A stretch of DNA of 34,174 nucleotides from an uncultured Chloroflexota bacterium (GTDB lineage Bacteria; Chloroflexota; Anaerolineae; UBA4142; SHND01). Shown here one piece after another: positions 15,019-22,105 of the stretch. Under the pieces are notes generated by a model, which saw only the letters and a list, made by a program, of their open reading frames with translations, did no database searches and was not told the origin of the DNA. The stretch covers positions 1 through 34,174 of the forward strand of contig CALMZO010000340.1 in assembly GCA_937870825.1 (NCBI GenBank), written 5' to 3'. A program made the translations under genes and the position numbers. Every line of letters begins with the position of its first letter. Positions within the stretch are counted from its first letter, which is position 1.

Positions 15019-15993
15019 ATGAATTTCTGGACCAACGTACTCTCCGCCGGAGTCTCCAATGGCACTGCGCTCTTGTTCGCGACGATGGGCGAATTGCTCG
15101 CGGAACGCGCGGGCGTTTTGAATTTGGGCGTCGAAGGGATGATGCTCATTGGCGCGGTCACTGCGTACAGTACTGCGTTTGCGACCGGTGACCCGTGGAT
15201 TGGATTGCTCGCGGGAATGATTGCGGGGGCGTTGTTAAGTTTGCTTCACGCGTTCGTCGTCATCACGTTGCGCGCCGACCAAGTCGTGAGTGGTTTGTCT
15301 CTCACATTTTTGGGAATTGGTTTGTCGCTCGTGTTTGGCGAAGGACTTGCCAGCGCGCGCGGCGTCCCGACGCTGCCCGCGTTTTCGATTCCACTCCTCG
15401 CGCAAATTCCGTTTCTGGGCGATATTTTTTTCAACAACAAAAGTGTGCTGGTGTACGTCGGTTATGTGTTGATTCCCGCGATGTGGTTTTATGTGTATCG
15501 CACGCGCGCGGGTTTGCATCTGCGCGCGATTGGCGAATATCCTGCCGCCGCCGATTCGTTGGGCATTGATGTGTACGCGTGGCGATATTTTTACGTGTTG
15601 ATTGGCGGAATTATGGCAGGACTCGCGGGCGGCGCGATTACACTTTCGATTACGCCCGGTTGGTTCAGCGAATTTACGACATCGGGCTTTGGTTGGATTG
15701 CGATTGCGCTCGTGATTTTCGCGCAGTGGGACCCGGTGCGCGCGGCGATTGGTTCGTACTTGTTTGGTTCACTGCGACGCTTCACGCTCGATGTGCAAGG
15801 TGTCCAGGATGTATTCGGCATTGCCAATCCATTTTTCTTTGACCGCAATCTGCAATTCTTTTTGGAAATGCTGCCGTATGCGTTGACCGTCGTCGTGTTG
15901 GTCTTGGGTTCGCGGGCGGCGATTCGCAAACGTTTGGGCGCGCCTGCCGCGCTAGGTATTCCGTACGTCAGAGGTGAACGCGGCTTGTTGTAG
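15019..15993 (+). CDS. ABC transporter permease, nucleoside-type (YufQ-like), pair A second subunit
   Basis: 324-residue inner-membrane permease with about eight to ten hydrophobic segments. It shows the family pattern GELLAERAGVLNLGVEGMMLIGA at the N-terminus, RADQVVSGLSLTFLGIGLS in the middle, then RTRAGLHLRAIGEYPAAADSLGIDV and GGIMAGLAGGAITLS. This is the short partner of a two-permease importer. ATG 15019 is chosen over a TTG at 14986, which would translate the upstream heptad array into an extension not seen in the family. A strong terminator follows 18 bp after the stop, ending the transcript that starts before 12030 or at a promoter further upstream. Confidence 0.92.
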   Translation: MNFWTNVLSAGVSNGTALLFATMGELLAERAGVLNLGVEGMMLIGAVTAYSTAFATGDPWIGLLAGMIAGALLSLLHAFVVITLRADQVVSGLSLTFLGIGLSLVFGEGLASARGVPTLPAFSIPLLAQIPFLGDIFFNNKSVLVYVGYVLIPAMWFYVYRTRAGLHLRAIGEYPAAADSLGIDVYAWRYFYVLIGGIMAGLAGGAITLSITPGWFSEFTTSGFGWIAIALVIFAQWDPVRAAIGSYLFGSLRRFTLDVQGVQDVFGIANPFFFDRNLQFFLEMLPYALTVVVLVLGSRAAIRKRLGAPAALGIPYVRGERGLL

Positions 15994-16010
15994 AGTAAAG
16001 TTCATAATGC

Positions 16011-16043
16011 AACCGACAGGTGAATTTCCACCTGTCGGTTTTT
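16011..16043 (+). terminator. Rho-independent terminator after permease pair A
   Basis: Perfect 12-bp stem AACCGACAGGTG (16011-16022) and CACCTGTCGGTT (16029-16040), 6-nt loop, then a run of T. It is the cleanest terminator in the window and separates the two permease pairs into different transcripts. Confidence 0.92.
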
Positions 16044-16082
16044 GTTTCCCGATTCGTCTCACACGGAACGGGACAAATGTCA

Positions 16083-16110
16083 TTGACAATCGCGCGGGTT
16101 CTGGTGTAAG
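16083..16110 (+). promoter_or_regulatory. Candidate promoter for transporter operon B, possibly leaderless
   Basis: A perfect TTGACA (16083-16088) is followed after 16 bp by TGTAAG (16105-16110), a 4/6 match to TATAAT. The expected start point falls at about 16117, which is the GTG start codon itself. No ribosome site is visible upstream, so the first gene may be translated from a leaderless mRNA. Confidence 0.5.
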
Positions 16111-16116
16111 TGTACT

Positions 16117-17244
16117 GTGGTGAAAAATACACCTCTCGATGCGTTTCTGCGACGTTTTGATTTTGGACGGTTCAATTTCATCCTCGTGCCTCTCGGCGCG
16201 GGCGCGGCGGCGTTGTTTGTCGGCGCGTTGATTATTTTCGCGCTCGGCGCGAATCCCCTCGAAGCGTACGTCGGCATGATGCAGGGCGCGTTCGGCAGTC
16301 CGAACGCGCTGGCGGATTCACTTGTCAAAGCGGGTCCTCTTTTGTTTGTCGGCGTCGGCATTTGCATCGCGTATCGCGGCGGCGTCATCAATATCGGCGG
16401 CGAAGGACAAATCGTCATCGGCGCGCTCACGACCACGCTCGTCGTTCTTCCACTTTCGTTTCTCCCCGCGTTTGTTTTGATTCCCCTCGCGCTGCTTGCG
16501 GGATGTATCGGCGGCGGATTTTGGGGCGGGATAGCTGGATTTCTCAAAGCGCGTTTTCAAGTGAACGAAGTGTTGAGTACGGTGATGTTGAATGCGATTG
16601 CGGTGCAAATTATGACGTTCCTCTTGAACGGCGTGTTAATGGACCCGACAACGCTCGACAACGCGATTCGCATTCCGCAAACGCAGCGTTTTCCGCTGTG
16701 GGCGGACTTGCCGCGCCTCGTGCCGACGCGTTTGCATTTGGGAATTTTGCTTGGCGTTTTTGTCGCGGTGTTGGTGTATTTTTTGCTGTGGCGTACGACA
16801 ATCGGTTATCGGATTCGCGCGGTGGGATTCAATGTCGTCGCGTCGAAATACGCGGGCATCGCGGTGAATCGTTATCAAATTCTCGCGATTACGTTGAGCG
16901 GCGCGCTCGCGGGCTTGGGCGGCGCGGTCGAAGTGTTGGGCGTGAATCATCGTTTGTTCACCGACGGTTCCGCAACAGGTTTTACGGGCAGCGCGGGCTT
17001 TAACGGAATTGTTGCCGCGCTCTTTGGCGGACTGCATCCGCTCGGCGTGATTCCCGCCTCATTTTTATTTGGCGCGCTGCTCACGGGCGCGAATAGTTTG
17101 CAGCGAACAGTCCAAGTGCCGGGCGCGTTCGTGACGACGCTCGATGGTTTGGTTGTCATCTTTGTCGTCGCTTCGCAAATTTGGGCGCGGCGGCGCGCGA
17201 CGCAGCGCGTGTTACTTGAGCCAACGCCGAAGATGGAAACGTGA
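16117..17244 (+). CDS. ABC transporter permease, nucleoside-type, pair B first subunit
   Basis: 375-residue inner-membrane permease of the YufP/BmpB-like family. The visible motifs are GGVINIGGEGQIVIGAL, LKARFQVNEVLSTVMLNAI, RTTIGYRIRAVGFNVVASKYAGI (ATPase coupling loop) and LSGALAGLGGAVEVLGV, with about eight to ten hydrophobic segments. The start is GTG at 16117 with no ribosome site; a consensus -35 lies 29 bp upstream. It is the first gene of a complete operon: permease, permease, binding lipoprotein, ATPase. It is paralogous to the permease at 13836-14960. The likely substrate is a nucleoside, based on the purine enzymes around it. Confidence 0.92.
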   Translation: MVKNTPLDAFLRRFDFGRFNFILVPLGAGAAALFVGALIIFALGANPLEAYVGMMQGAFGSPNALADSLVKAGPLLFVGVGICIAYRGGVINIGGEGQIVIGALTTTLVVLPLSFLPAFVLIPLALLAGCIGGGFWGGIAGFLKARFQVNEVLSTVMLNAIAVQIMTFLLNGVLMDPTTLDNAIRIPQTQRFPLWADLPRLVPTRLHLGILLGVFVAVLVYFLLWRTTIGYRIRAVGFNVVASKYAGIAVNRYQILAITLSGALAGLGGAVEVLGVNHRLFTDGSATGFTGSAGFNGIVAALFGGLHPLGVIPASFLFGALLTGANSLQRTVQVPGAFVTTLDGLVVIFVVASQIWARRRATQRVLLEPTPKMET

Positions 17245-17296
17245 AACGTCAATTGCGATTCATCAAATGCTGCTTACTGAAAACTGATTCCTGACC
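17241..17296. repeat. Heptad repeat array filling the gap between permease genes
   Basis: Eight 7-bp words (ACTGAAA, ACTGATT, CCTGACC and more degenerate ones). It starts one base before the TGA stop of the upstream gene and ends exactly at the base before the next ATG (17297), so the gap is one whole array. Confidence 0.7.
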
Positions 17297-18232
17297 ATGC
17301 TCGAACAACTCCTCGCTCCCGCCGTCATCATCGGCATTCTCGCGTCGGGCATTCAACTCGCGACGCCGTACCTTTACGCGTCCATCGGCGAAATGTTCAG
17401 TCAAGTGAGCGGCGTGTTGAATCTCGGCGTCGAAGGTGTGATGCTCATTGCGGCGTTCGCCGCGTACTATGTCGCGCTCACGACAAACAATTTTGCGCTC
17501 GCGCTGTTTGTTGCCGCGTTGGTCGGCGCGGGGATGGGTGTCATTACGGCGGTGATTAGTGTGACATTGAAAGCGGAACAGGGCATCAGCGGCATCGGCA
17601 TTTATTTATTTGGATTGGGGTTGAGCGATTTGTTATTTTTGGTTTTTGTCGGAACGCCAAAAGCGATTAATGGCGTGCCGCGTTTGGACGTTCCCGCGTT
17701 GAGCAATTTGCCCGTGGTCGGACAAATTTTGTTCAGTCAAAATTTTTTGGTGTATGGCGCGTTCGCGTGTGTGCCGCTCGCGTGGTTCCTTCTCAACAAA
17801 ACAACGCTCGGCTTGAAAATTCGCGCAGTGGGGCAAACGCCCGAAGCGGCGGACTCGCTCGGCATCAGCGTCGCGCGCGTGCGCTACATCACGGTCACGA
17901 TTGCGGGAATGCTCGCAGGCATCGCGGGCGCGTCGCTGTCCATCGCGCTGCTCAACATCTTTCAACAAAATTTGACGAGCGGGCTTGGCTTTATCGCGGT
18001 GGCGTTGGTTTACTTTGGGGGATGGCGTCCCTTGCGCGTGATGCTCGGCGCGTTACTATTCAGCATGGTGAACGCGTTACAGTTGTGGATTCAAACGCTC
18101 GGCATCGCGCTGCCGTCGGACATTGCTGGAATGTTGCCCTATCTCTTAACCATCATCGCATTGATTTTCGCGGCGCGGCAAATTGTGACTCAACCGACCG
18201 CGCTGACGAAACCGTTTGAAAGAGGAGAATAG
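17297..18232 (+). CDS. ABC transporter permease, nucleoside-type, pair B second subunit
   Basis: 311-residue inner-membrane permease, the short partner of the gene before it. The motifs are IGEMFSQVSGVLNLGVEGVMLIAA, KAEQGISGIGIYLFGLGLS, KTTLGLKIRAVGQTPEAADSLGI and AGMLAGIAGASLSIAL. There are about eight to ten hydrophobic segments. The order and spacing match the YufQ/NupQ position of known nucleoside importers. It shares the GVLNLGVEG and AADSLGI motifs with the permease at 15019-15993, which indicates duplication of the whole permease pair. A heptad array overlaps its stop codon. Confidence 0.92.
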   Translation: MLEQLLAPAVIIGILASGIQLATPYLYASIGEMFSQVSGVLNLGVEGVMLIAAFAAYYVALTTNNFALALFVAALVGAGMGVITAVISVTLKAEQGISGIGIYLFGLGLSDLLFLVFVGTPKAINGVPRLDVPALSNLPVVGQILFSQNFLVYGAFACVPLAWFLLNKTTLGLKIRAVGQTPEAADSLGISVARVRYITVTIAGMLAGIAGASLSIALLNIFQQNLTSGLGFIAVALVYFGGWRPLRVMLGALLFSMVNALQLWIQTLGIALPSDIAGMLPYLLTIIALIFAARQIVTQPTALTKPFERGE

Positions 18233-18292
18233 CAAGTAGCAGGTAGCACGTATCAGGTTTCCTTACTACCCACTACTTGCTACCTGCTCCCT
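18231..18292. repeat. Heptad repeat array with dyad symmetry
   Basis: Four exact-register words of the AGCAGGT type (18231-18258), a six-base turn, then four words of the complementary type (ACTACTT, GCTACCT; 18265-18292). It begins within the upstream TAG stop and ends 9 bp before the ribosome site of the lipoprotein gene. The words are the same class as those at 14959-15017. Confidence 0.88.
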
Positions 18293-18312
18293 TTCTCAAA
18301 GAGGAGAAAAAA

Positions 18313-19323
18313 ATGAAGACTCGTTATTTTATTTTCGCGCTCGCGCTCGTCGCGATTCTCGCGCTCGTCGCGTGCGCGCAGCCGCCCGCACCACAACCCG
18401 CCGCGCAAGCAAAACAATTTCGCGTCGCGGTGGTGATGCCCAGTTCGGCGAATGACCTCGCGTTCAGTCAAAGCATGGTGGACGCGTTGAAAAAAATGCA
18501 GACGACGCTCGGCAAAGACAAATTTGATTTTGTCTATTCCGAAAATATGTTTGTCGTCGGCGATGCGGCGGCAGCCATTCGCGATTACGCGACCAAAGGA
18601 TATGACCTCGTCATCGCGCATGGTTCGCAATACGGCGCGCCGCTGCAAGACATCGCGCCCGATTTTCAAAATACCGCGTTCGCGTGGGGCACTGCCGTTG
18701 ACACGTTCAAAGACAAAGGCATCAAAAACGTCTTTGCGTACACCGTCGCGTCCGACCAGGGCGGTTACGTCGAAGGCGTGATGGCGGCGAAATTGTCCAA
18801 GAACAAAATTATCGGCGCGCTCGGTCCGATTCCCGCAGGCGATGGGCAATTGACCATCAAAGGGTTTGAAGCAGGCGCGAAAGCCACCGACCCGAATATC
18901 AAAGTGCAGACGACATTCACCAATTCGTTCAGCGATGTCGCTTTGATGTCGCAAGCCGCGCAAACGCAAATCGCTTCGGGCGCGGATGCGTTGACGGGAA
19001 CGTCGCAAAGTGTTGTCGGCGCGGTGAGCGTGGCAAAAGACAAAAATGTGTTGTGGTTCGGCAATCAGTCCGACCAGGCATCGCTCGCGCCAAACATTGT
19101 CGTCGCAAGCCAGGTCTATGATTGGACTGTCGCGTTGAAAGGCATGATGGACAAAATCAGCGCAGGCACGCGCGGCGGCGAAGTGTACACGATGACATTT
19201 CAAAATGGCGGACTCGTAATGCAATACAATTCCGCGTACAGTCTGAATGCAGAGGTCAAAGCGCTCGCGGAAAAAACCATCGCGGGTTTGAAAGACGAAA
19301 GTATCAAGACCGGAGTCAAATAG
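18313..19323 (+). CDS. BMP-family substrate-binding lipoprotein of cassette B
   Basis: 336-residue exported binding protein. ATG 18313 is preceded by AGGAG at 18302-18306 and opens a lipoprotein signal with a Lys/Arg start, a long hydrophobic core and lipobox LVAC with Cys21. The body starts FRVAVVMPSSANDLAFSQSM and contains YDLVIAHGSQYGAPLQDIA, DQGGYVEGVMAAKLSKN and ALTGTSQSVVGAVSVAKDKN. This is the BMP/Med fold, but diverged from the lipoprotein at 827-2107, so the two probably bind different ligands. An alternative upstream start at 18277 would translate part of a repeat array. The stop codon is itself the first word of another array. Confidence 0.92.
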   Translation: MKTRYFIFALALVAILALVACAQPPAPQPAAQAKQFRVAVVMPSSANDLAFSQSMVDALKKMQTTLGKDKFDFVYSENMFVVGDAAAAIRDYATKGYDLVIAHGSQYGAPLQDIAPDFQNTAFAWGTAVDTFKDKGIKNVFAYTVASDQGGYVEGVMAAKLSKNKIIGALGPIPAGDGQLTIKGFEAGAKATDPNIKVQTTFTNSFSDVALMSQAAQTQIASGADALTGTSQSVVGAVSVAKDKNVLWFGNQSDQASLAPNIVVASQVYDWTVALKGMMDKISAGTRGGEVYTMTFQNGGLVMQYNSAYSLNAEVKALAEKTIAGLKDESIKTGVK

Positions 19324-19390
19324 TCGGATAGTCGGATAGTCGGATGGTCAAGCCAAGACGAACCGACTATCCGACGAACCGACCAACTGA
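19321..19390. repeat. Short tandem repeat array with dyad symmetry
   Basis: Three exact 8-bp copies of TAGTCGGA begin on the TAG stop of the lipoprotein gene, followed by CCGACTA/TCCGACG/AACCGAC 7-bp words. GTCGGATAGTCGG (for example 19331-19343) is an exact complement of 19363-19375, giving a 13-bp stem. The array fills the gap up to the ATPase ATG at 19396. Confidence 0.85.
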
Positions 19391-19395
19391 CCGCA

Positions 19396-20910
19396 ATGGC
19401 GATTAAAATCGTCGAGTTGAAAAATGTCACCAAACGCTTTCCCGGCGTGTTGGCGAATGACCGCGTGAATCTCGACGTGCGCGCGGGCGAAATTCACGCG
19501 CTGCTCGGCGAAAACGGCGCGGGCAAAACGACGTTGATGAAAATTTTGTACGGGATGTATCGCGCCACCGAGGGCGAAATTTTCATCAACGGCGAACGCG
19601 CGGATTTGCGTTCGCCTGCCGACGCGCTCGCGCACGGCATCGGCATGATTCATCAACACTTTCAACTCGTGCCGGGATTCACCGTCGCCGAAAATGTCGC
19701 GCTCGGTTTGAAATCCTCGCGCGGTCCACTGACCGACCTCGACGTGGTAAGCAAACGCATGAGCGAACTCGCGGCGCAGTACGGCTTGCAAGTGGAACCC
19801 AACGCGCTCGTGTGGCAGCTCGCGGTGGGGCAGCAGCAGCGCGTCGAAATTATCAAAGCGTTGTATCGTGACGCGTCGCTGTTGATTCTCGACGAGCCGA
19901 CGGCAGTGCTGACACCGCAAGAGGTGACAGAATTTTTCGACATCTTGCGGCGTCTGCGCGACGCGGGCAACGCGCTCATTTTCATCAGTCACAAATTGTA
20001 CGAAGTCATGGCAATCAGTGACCGCGTGACGGTGCTGCGCGATGGGCGCGTCGTCGGGCGCGTGAACACGCGCGAGACGAATCAAAACGAACTGGCGCGC
20101 ATGATGGTTGGGCGCGAAGTGATTACGCATTGGGACAAACCCGCGCACGCGCAAGGCGATGTTGTGTTGGACATTCAAAATCTCGACATCGCGAATGACA
20201 AAGGATTAAAGGCGGTAAAAAATTTTTCGCTGCAAGTGCGCGCGGGTGAAATTCTCGGCATCGCGGGCGTTTCGGGCAACGGACAGCGCGATCTCGCGGA
20301 AGCGATCGCGGGGATGCGGCGCGTTGCTTCCGGCGCGATTCGCGTCGGCGAAAAAAATGTGACGAATCAACCGCCCGCGCAAATTATCGCAGCGGGCGTC
20401 GCGTTCATTCCCGAAGAACGGATGGCGATGGGTGTCGTGCGTGAATTTTCGGTTGCCGAAAACGCGATTCTCGAAACCCACGCGCAGCCGCCGTTCGCGG
20501 AGCGCGGCGTTTTCAATTTCGCGCAAGTGAATGCCCACTGCGCGAAACTTGTGCGCGAGTATGATGTCAGAACGCCTTCGCTCGACACGCCCGTAAAAAG
20601 TTTGTCGGGCGGCAACATTCAAAAATTGATTCTCGCGCGCGAATTGGACCGCGCGCCGCGTTTGCTCCTCGCCGCGCAGCCGACGCGCGGGGTGGACATT
20701 GGCGCGACAGAATACATTCACAAAAAATTGCTCGAGCAGCGCGCGAACGGCACCGCGATTCTTTTAATCAGCGAAGATTTGGAAGAAGTGCGCGCGTTGT
20801 CGGACCGCATCGCCGTCATGTACGAAGGCGAAAGCGTCGGCATTGTTCCGCCGGATACATCGGTTGAGGAATTGGGTTTGATGATGGCGGGAGCGAAAAA
20901 GAATTTTTGA
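19396..20910 (+). CDS. ABC transporter ATP-binding protein (double NBD) of cassette B
   Basis: 504-residue cytoplasmic ATPase with two ABC domains. Domain one has Walker A GENGAGKTT (about 38-46), signature LAVGQQQRVE, Walker B LLILDEP and H-loop FISHKL. Domain two has the degenerate GVSGNGQRDLAE in place of Walker A, signature LSGGNIQKLILAREL and AAQPTRGVDIGA in place of Walker B, which is normal for the YufO/NupO-like and RbsA-like family. It closes the operon of permeases and lipoprotein. It is a close paralogue of the truncated ATPase at the left edge. The start is directly preceded by a repeat array, with no visible ribosome site. Confidence 0.95.
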   Translation: MAIKIVELKNVTKRFPGVLANDRVNLDVRAGEIHALLGENGAGKTTLMKILYGMYRATEGEIFINGERADLRSPADALAHGIGMIHQHFQLVPGFTVAENVALGLKSSRGPLTDLDVVSKRMSELAAQYGLQVEPNALVWQLAVGQQQRVEIIKALYRDASLLILDEPTAVLTPQEVTEFFDILRRLRDAGNALIFISHKLYEVMAISDRVTVLRDGRVVGRVNTRETNQNELARMMVGREVITHWDKPAHAQGDVVLDIQNLDIANDKGLKAVKNFSLQVRAGEILGIAGVSGNGQRDLAEAIAGMRRVASGAIRVGEKNVTNQPPAQIIAAGVAFIPEERMAMGVVREFSVAENAILETHAQPPFAERGVFNFAQVNAHCAKLVREYDVRTPSLDTPVKSLSGGNIQKLILARELDRAPRLLLAAQPTRGVDIGATEYIHKKLLEQRANGTAILLISEDLEEVRALSDRIAVMYEGESVGIVPPDTSVEELGLMMAGAKKNF

Positions 20911-20973
20911 TTTTCGATTTACTTTGATAAAACAGGGCAACCGAAATTCGCCAATCGAAAATCGAAAATCGAA
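20904..20973. repeat. Heptad repeat array with dyad symmetry
   Basis: Ten words in continuous 7-bp register: TTTTCGA-type at the left, AATCGAA three times at the right. It overlaps the TGA stop of the ATPase gene. The AATCGAA class recurs inside the two hydroxylase genes downstream. Confidence 0.85.
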
Positions 20974-20978
20974 AATTA

Positions 20979-20987
20979 TGCTACAAT
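20979..20987 (+). promoter_or_regulatory. Extended -10 promoter for the molybdenum hydroxylase operon
   Basis: TGC-TACAAT is an extended -10 with one departure from consensus. No good -35 is seen. Transcription would start near 20994, just before the structured leader. It lies just after a heptad array. Confidence 0.5.
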
Positions 20988-20999
20988 AATTTCACTTCG

Positions 21000-21087
21000 G
21001 TCAATGGTCGCTTGAGCAAAAACGCTCTGCGGCGTTTGGCGATGCATCCCCGCATCGCAGCATCCCCACTCGTAAAGTGCCATTGAC
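21000..21087 (+). promoter_or_regulatory. Structured 5' leader RNA candidate upstream of the hydroxylase operon
   Basis: A closing stem GTCAATGG (21000-21007) pairs exactly with CCATTGAC (21080-21087). Inside are a perfect 7-bp hairpin GCGATGC/GCATCGC (21039-21045/21052-21058) and two competing hairpins: GAGC/GCTC (21014-21017/21024-21027) and AAACGC/GCGTTT (21020-21025/21032-21037). The two share bases 21020-21027 in part, so they exclude each other, as in a switch. It does not match the purine riboswitch consensus I know. It may be a regulatory leader or a repeat element. Confidence 0.4.
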
Positions 21088-21141
21088 GTGTTTTCCACGA
21101 TTTGTTGTCGGCAAAATGTTGCGCACAACAATTTTTCTACC

Positions 21142-22065
21142 ATGAACGTTTTTGACAAGTATCATTTGCCGACGACGGTGAATGAAGCGCTCGCGTTGTT
21201 GGCGCAGTACAAAGGACGCGCGCGCATTGTCGCGGGCGGCACCGATTTGTTGGTGGACACGCAAGCGGAATATCACCACGGGCAGCGTCCTCATTTCGAT
21301 GCGCTGATTGATGTGACGAAAATTGAAGGCGCGAACGAAATCCGTGAACGCGACGGGTTTATCGAAATCGGCTGCGGCGTCACGCACACGCAAATCGTGA
21401 ATTCGCCATTGATTCAAGAACGGGCGACCGCGCTCGCCGAAGCATCGTTCGTCGTCGGCGGACCGCAAGTGCGGAACGTAGCAACGTTGTGCGGCAACGT
21501 CGCGCACGCGCTGCCTGCGGCGGATGGAACAGTGGCGTTGATGGCGTTGGACGCGCAAGTGCGTGTAAGCAGTTATCAGTTATCAGTGGTCAGTGAACAG
21601 TGGCTGCCGCTTGCGGAAATCTTTAATGGACCCGGCAAGAGTGCCGTGGATTCGACGCGCGAAATGATTCGCGCGATTCGTTTCCGTCCGTGCGGTGAAT
21701 TCGAGGCGAGCGCGTTTGCGCGTGTGATGCGTCCGCAAGGAGTGGCGTTACCAATTCTCGGCATGGCACCGCGAGTGAAAATCGAAAATCGAAAATCAAA
21801 ATTCGAAATTCGGGAAATCGCAATCAGCGCGGGACCCGTCGCGCCGATTCCGTTTCGCGCAAAGCAGACGGAAGAATTTTTGCGCGGGAAAATTTTTGAC
21901 GCGGATGTTTTGAAACAAGCCGCGCAAATTTTGTTACAAGAGGCGTCGCCGCGCACGTCCGCGCATCGCGCGACAAAAGAGTATCGCGTGGCATTGCTGC
22001 CGATGCTGCTGGAGCAAACGCTGGGAATCGCCATCGAACGCGCGCAAATCACAAATGACCAATGA
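21142..22065 (+). CDS. FAD-binding subunit of a molybdenum hydroxylase (CoxM/XdhB-like)
   Basis: 307-residue electron-transfer subunit that binds FAD and passes electrons from the iron-sulfur domain to the acceptor. Motifs are RIVAGGTDLLVD (about 28-39), VGGPQVRNVATLCGNVAHALPAADG (about 105-129) and the CO-dehydrogenase flavoprotein C-terminal domain ending near KEYRVALLPMLLEQTL. ATG 21142 is chosen; a GTG at 21088 lies inside the structured leader. Two heptad arrays lie within the frame: CAGTTAT words encode SSYQLSVVSEQW (about 143-154) and ATCGAAA words encode VKIENRKSKFEIR (about 212-225). Both sit in expected loops, so the protein is probably functional. It overlaps the nuclease gene by 11 bp. 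Confidence 0.9.
   Translation: MNVFDKYHLPTTVNEALALLAQYKGRARIVAGGTDLLVDTQAEYHHGQRPHFDALIDVTKIEGANEIRERDGFIEIGCGVTHTQIVNSPLIQERATALAEASFVVGGPQVRNVATLCGNVAHALPAADGTVALMALDAQVRVSSYQLSVVSEQWLPLAEIFNGPGKSAVDSTREMIRAIRFRPCGEFEASAFARVMRPQGVALPILGMAPRVKIENRKSKFEIREIAISAGPVAPIPFRAKQTEEFLRGKIFDADVLKQAAQILLQEASPRTSAHRATKEYRVALLPMLLEQTLGIAIERAQITNDQ
21570..21604 (+). repeat. Heptad array (CAGTTAT class) inside a coding region
   Basis: Five words: CAGTTAT twice, then CAGTGGT, CAGTGAA and CAGTGGC, in one orientation and in an open frame within the FAD-subunit gene. Confidence 0.85.
21781..21815 (+). repeat. Heptad array (ATCGAAA class) inside a coding region
   Basis: Five words: ATCGAAA twice, ATCAAAA, TTCGAAA and TTCGGGA, in one orientation and in an open frame within the FAD-subunit gene. 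Confidence 0.82.
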
Positions 22066-22105
22066 TGAAACACAGACGTTCGTCCTCCGTCGTTCGTCCT
22101 CCGCC
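22045..22105. repeat. Heptad array at the FAD-subunit/nuclease junction
   Basis: CAAATCA-type words (22045-22072) are followed by GTTCGTC, CTCCGTC, GTTCGTC and CTCCGCC (22078-22105). The array contains both the stop codon of the FAD subunit and the only plausible start codon of the nuclease gene. Confidence 0.78.

Noticed and set aside
21000..21087. Leader considered as a canonical purine riboswitch
   Set aside because: The three-way junction sequences and conserved loop bases of the purine class are not present. Only base-pairing potential is seen, so it is reported as an unassigned structured leader.
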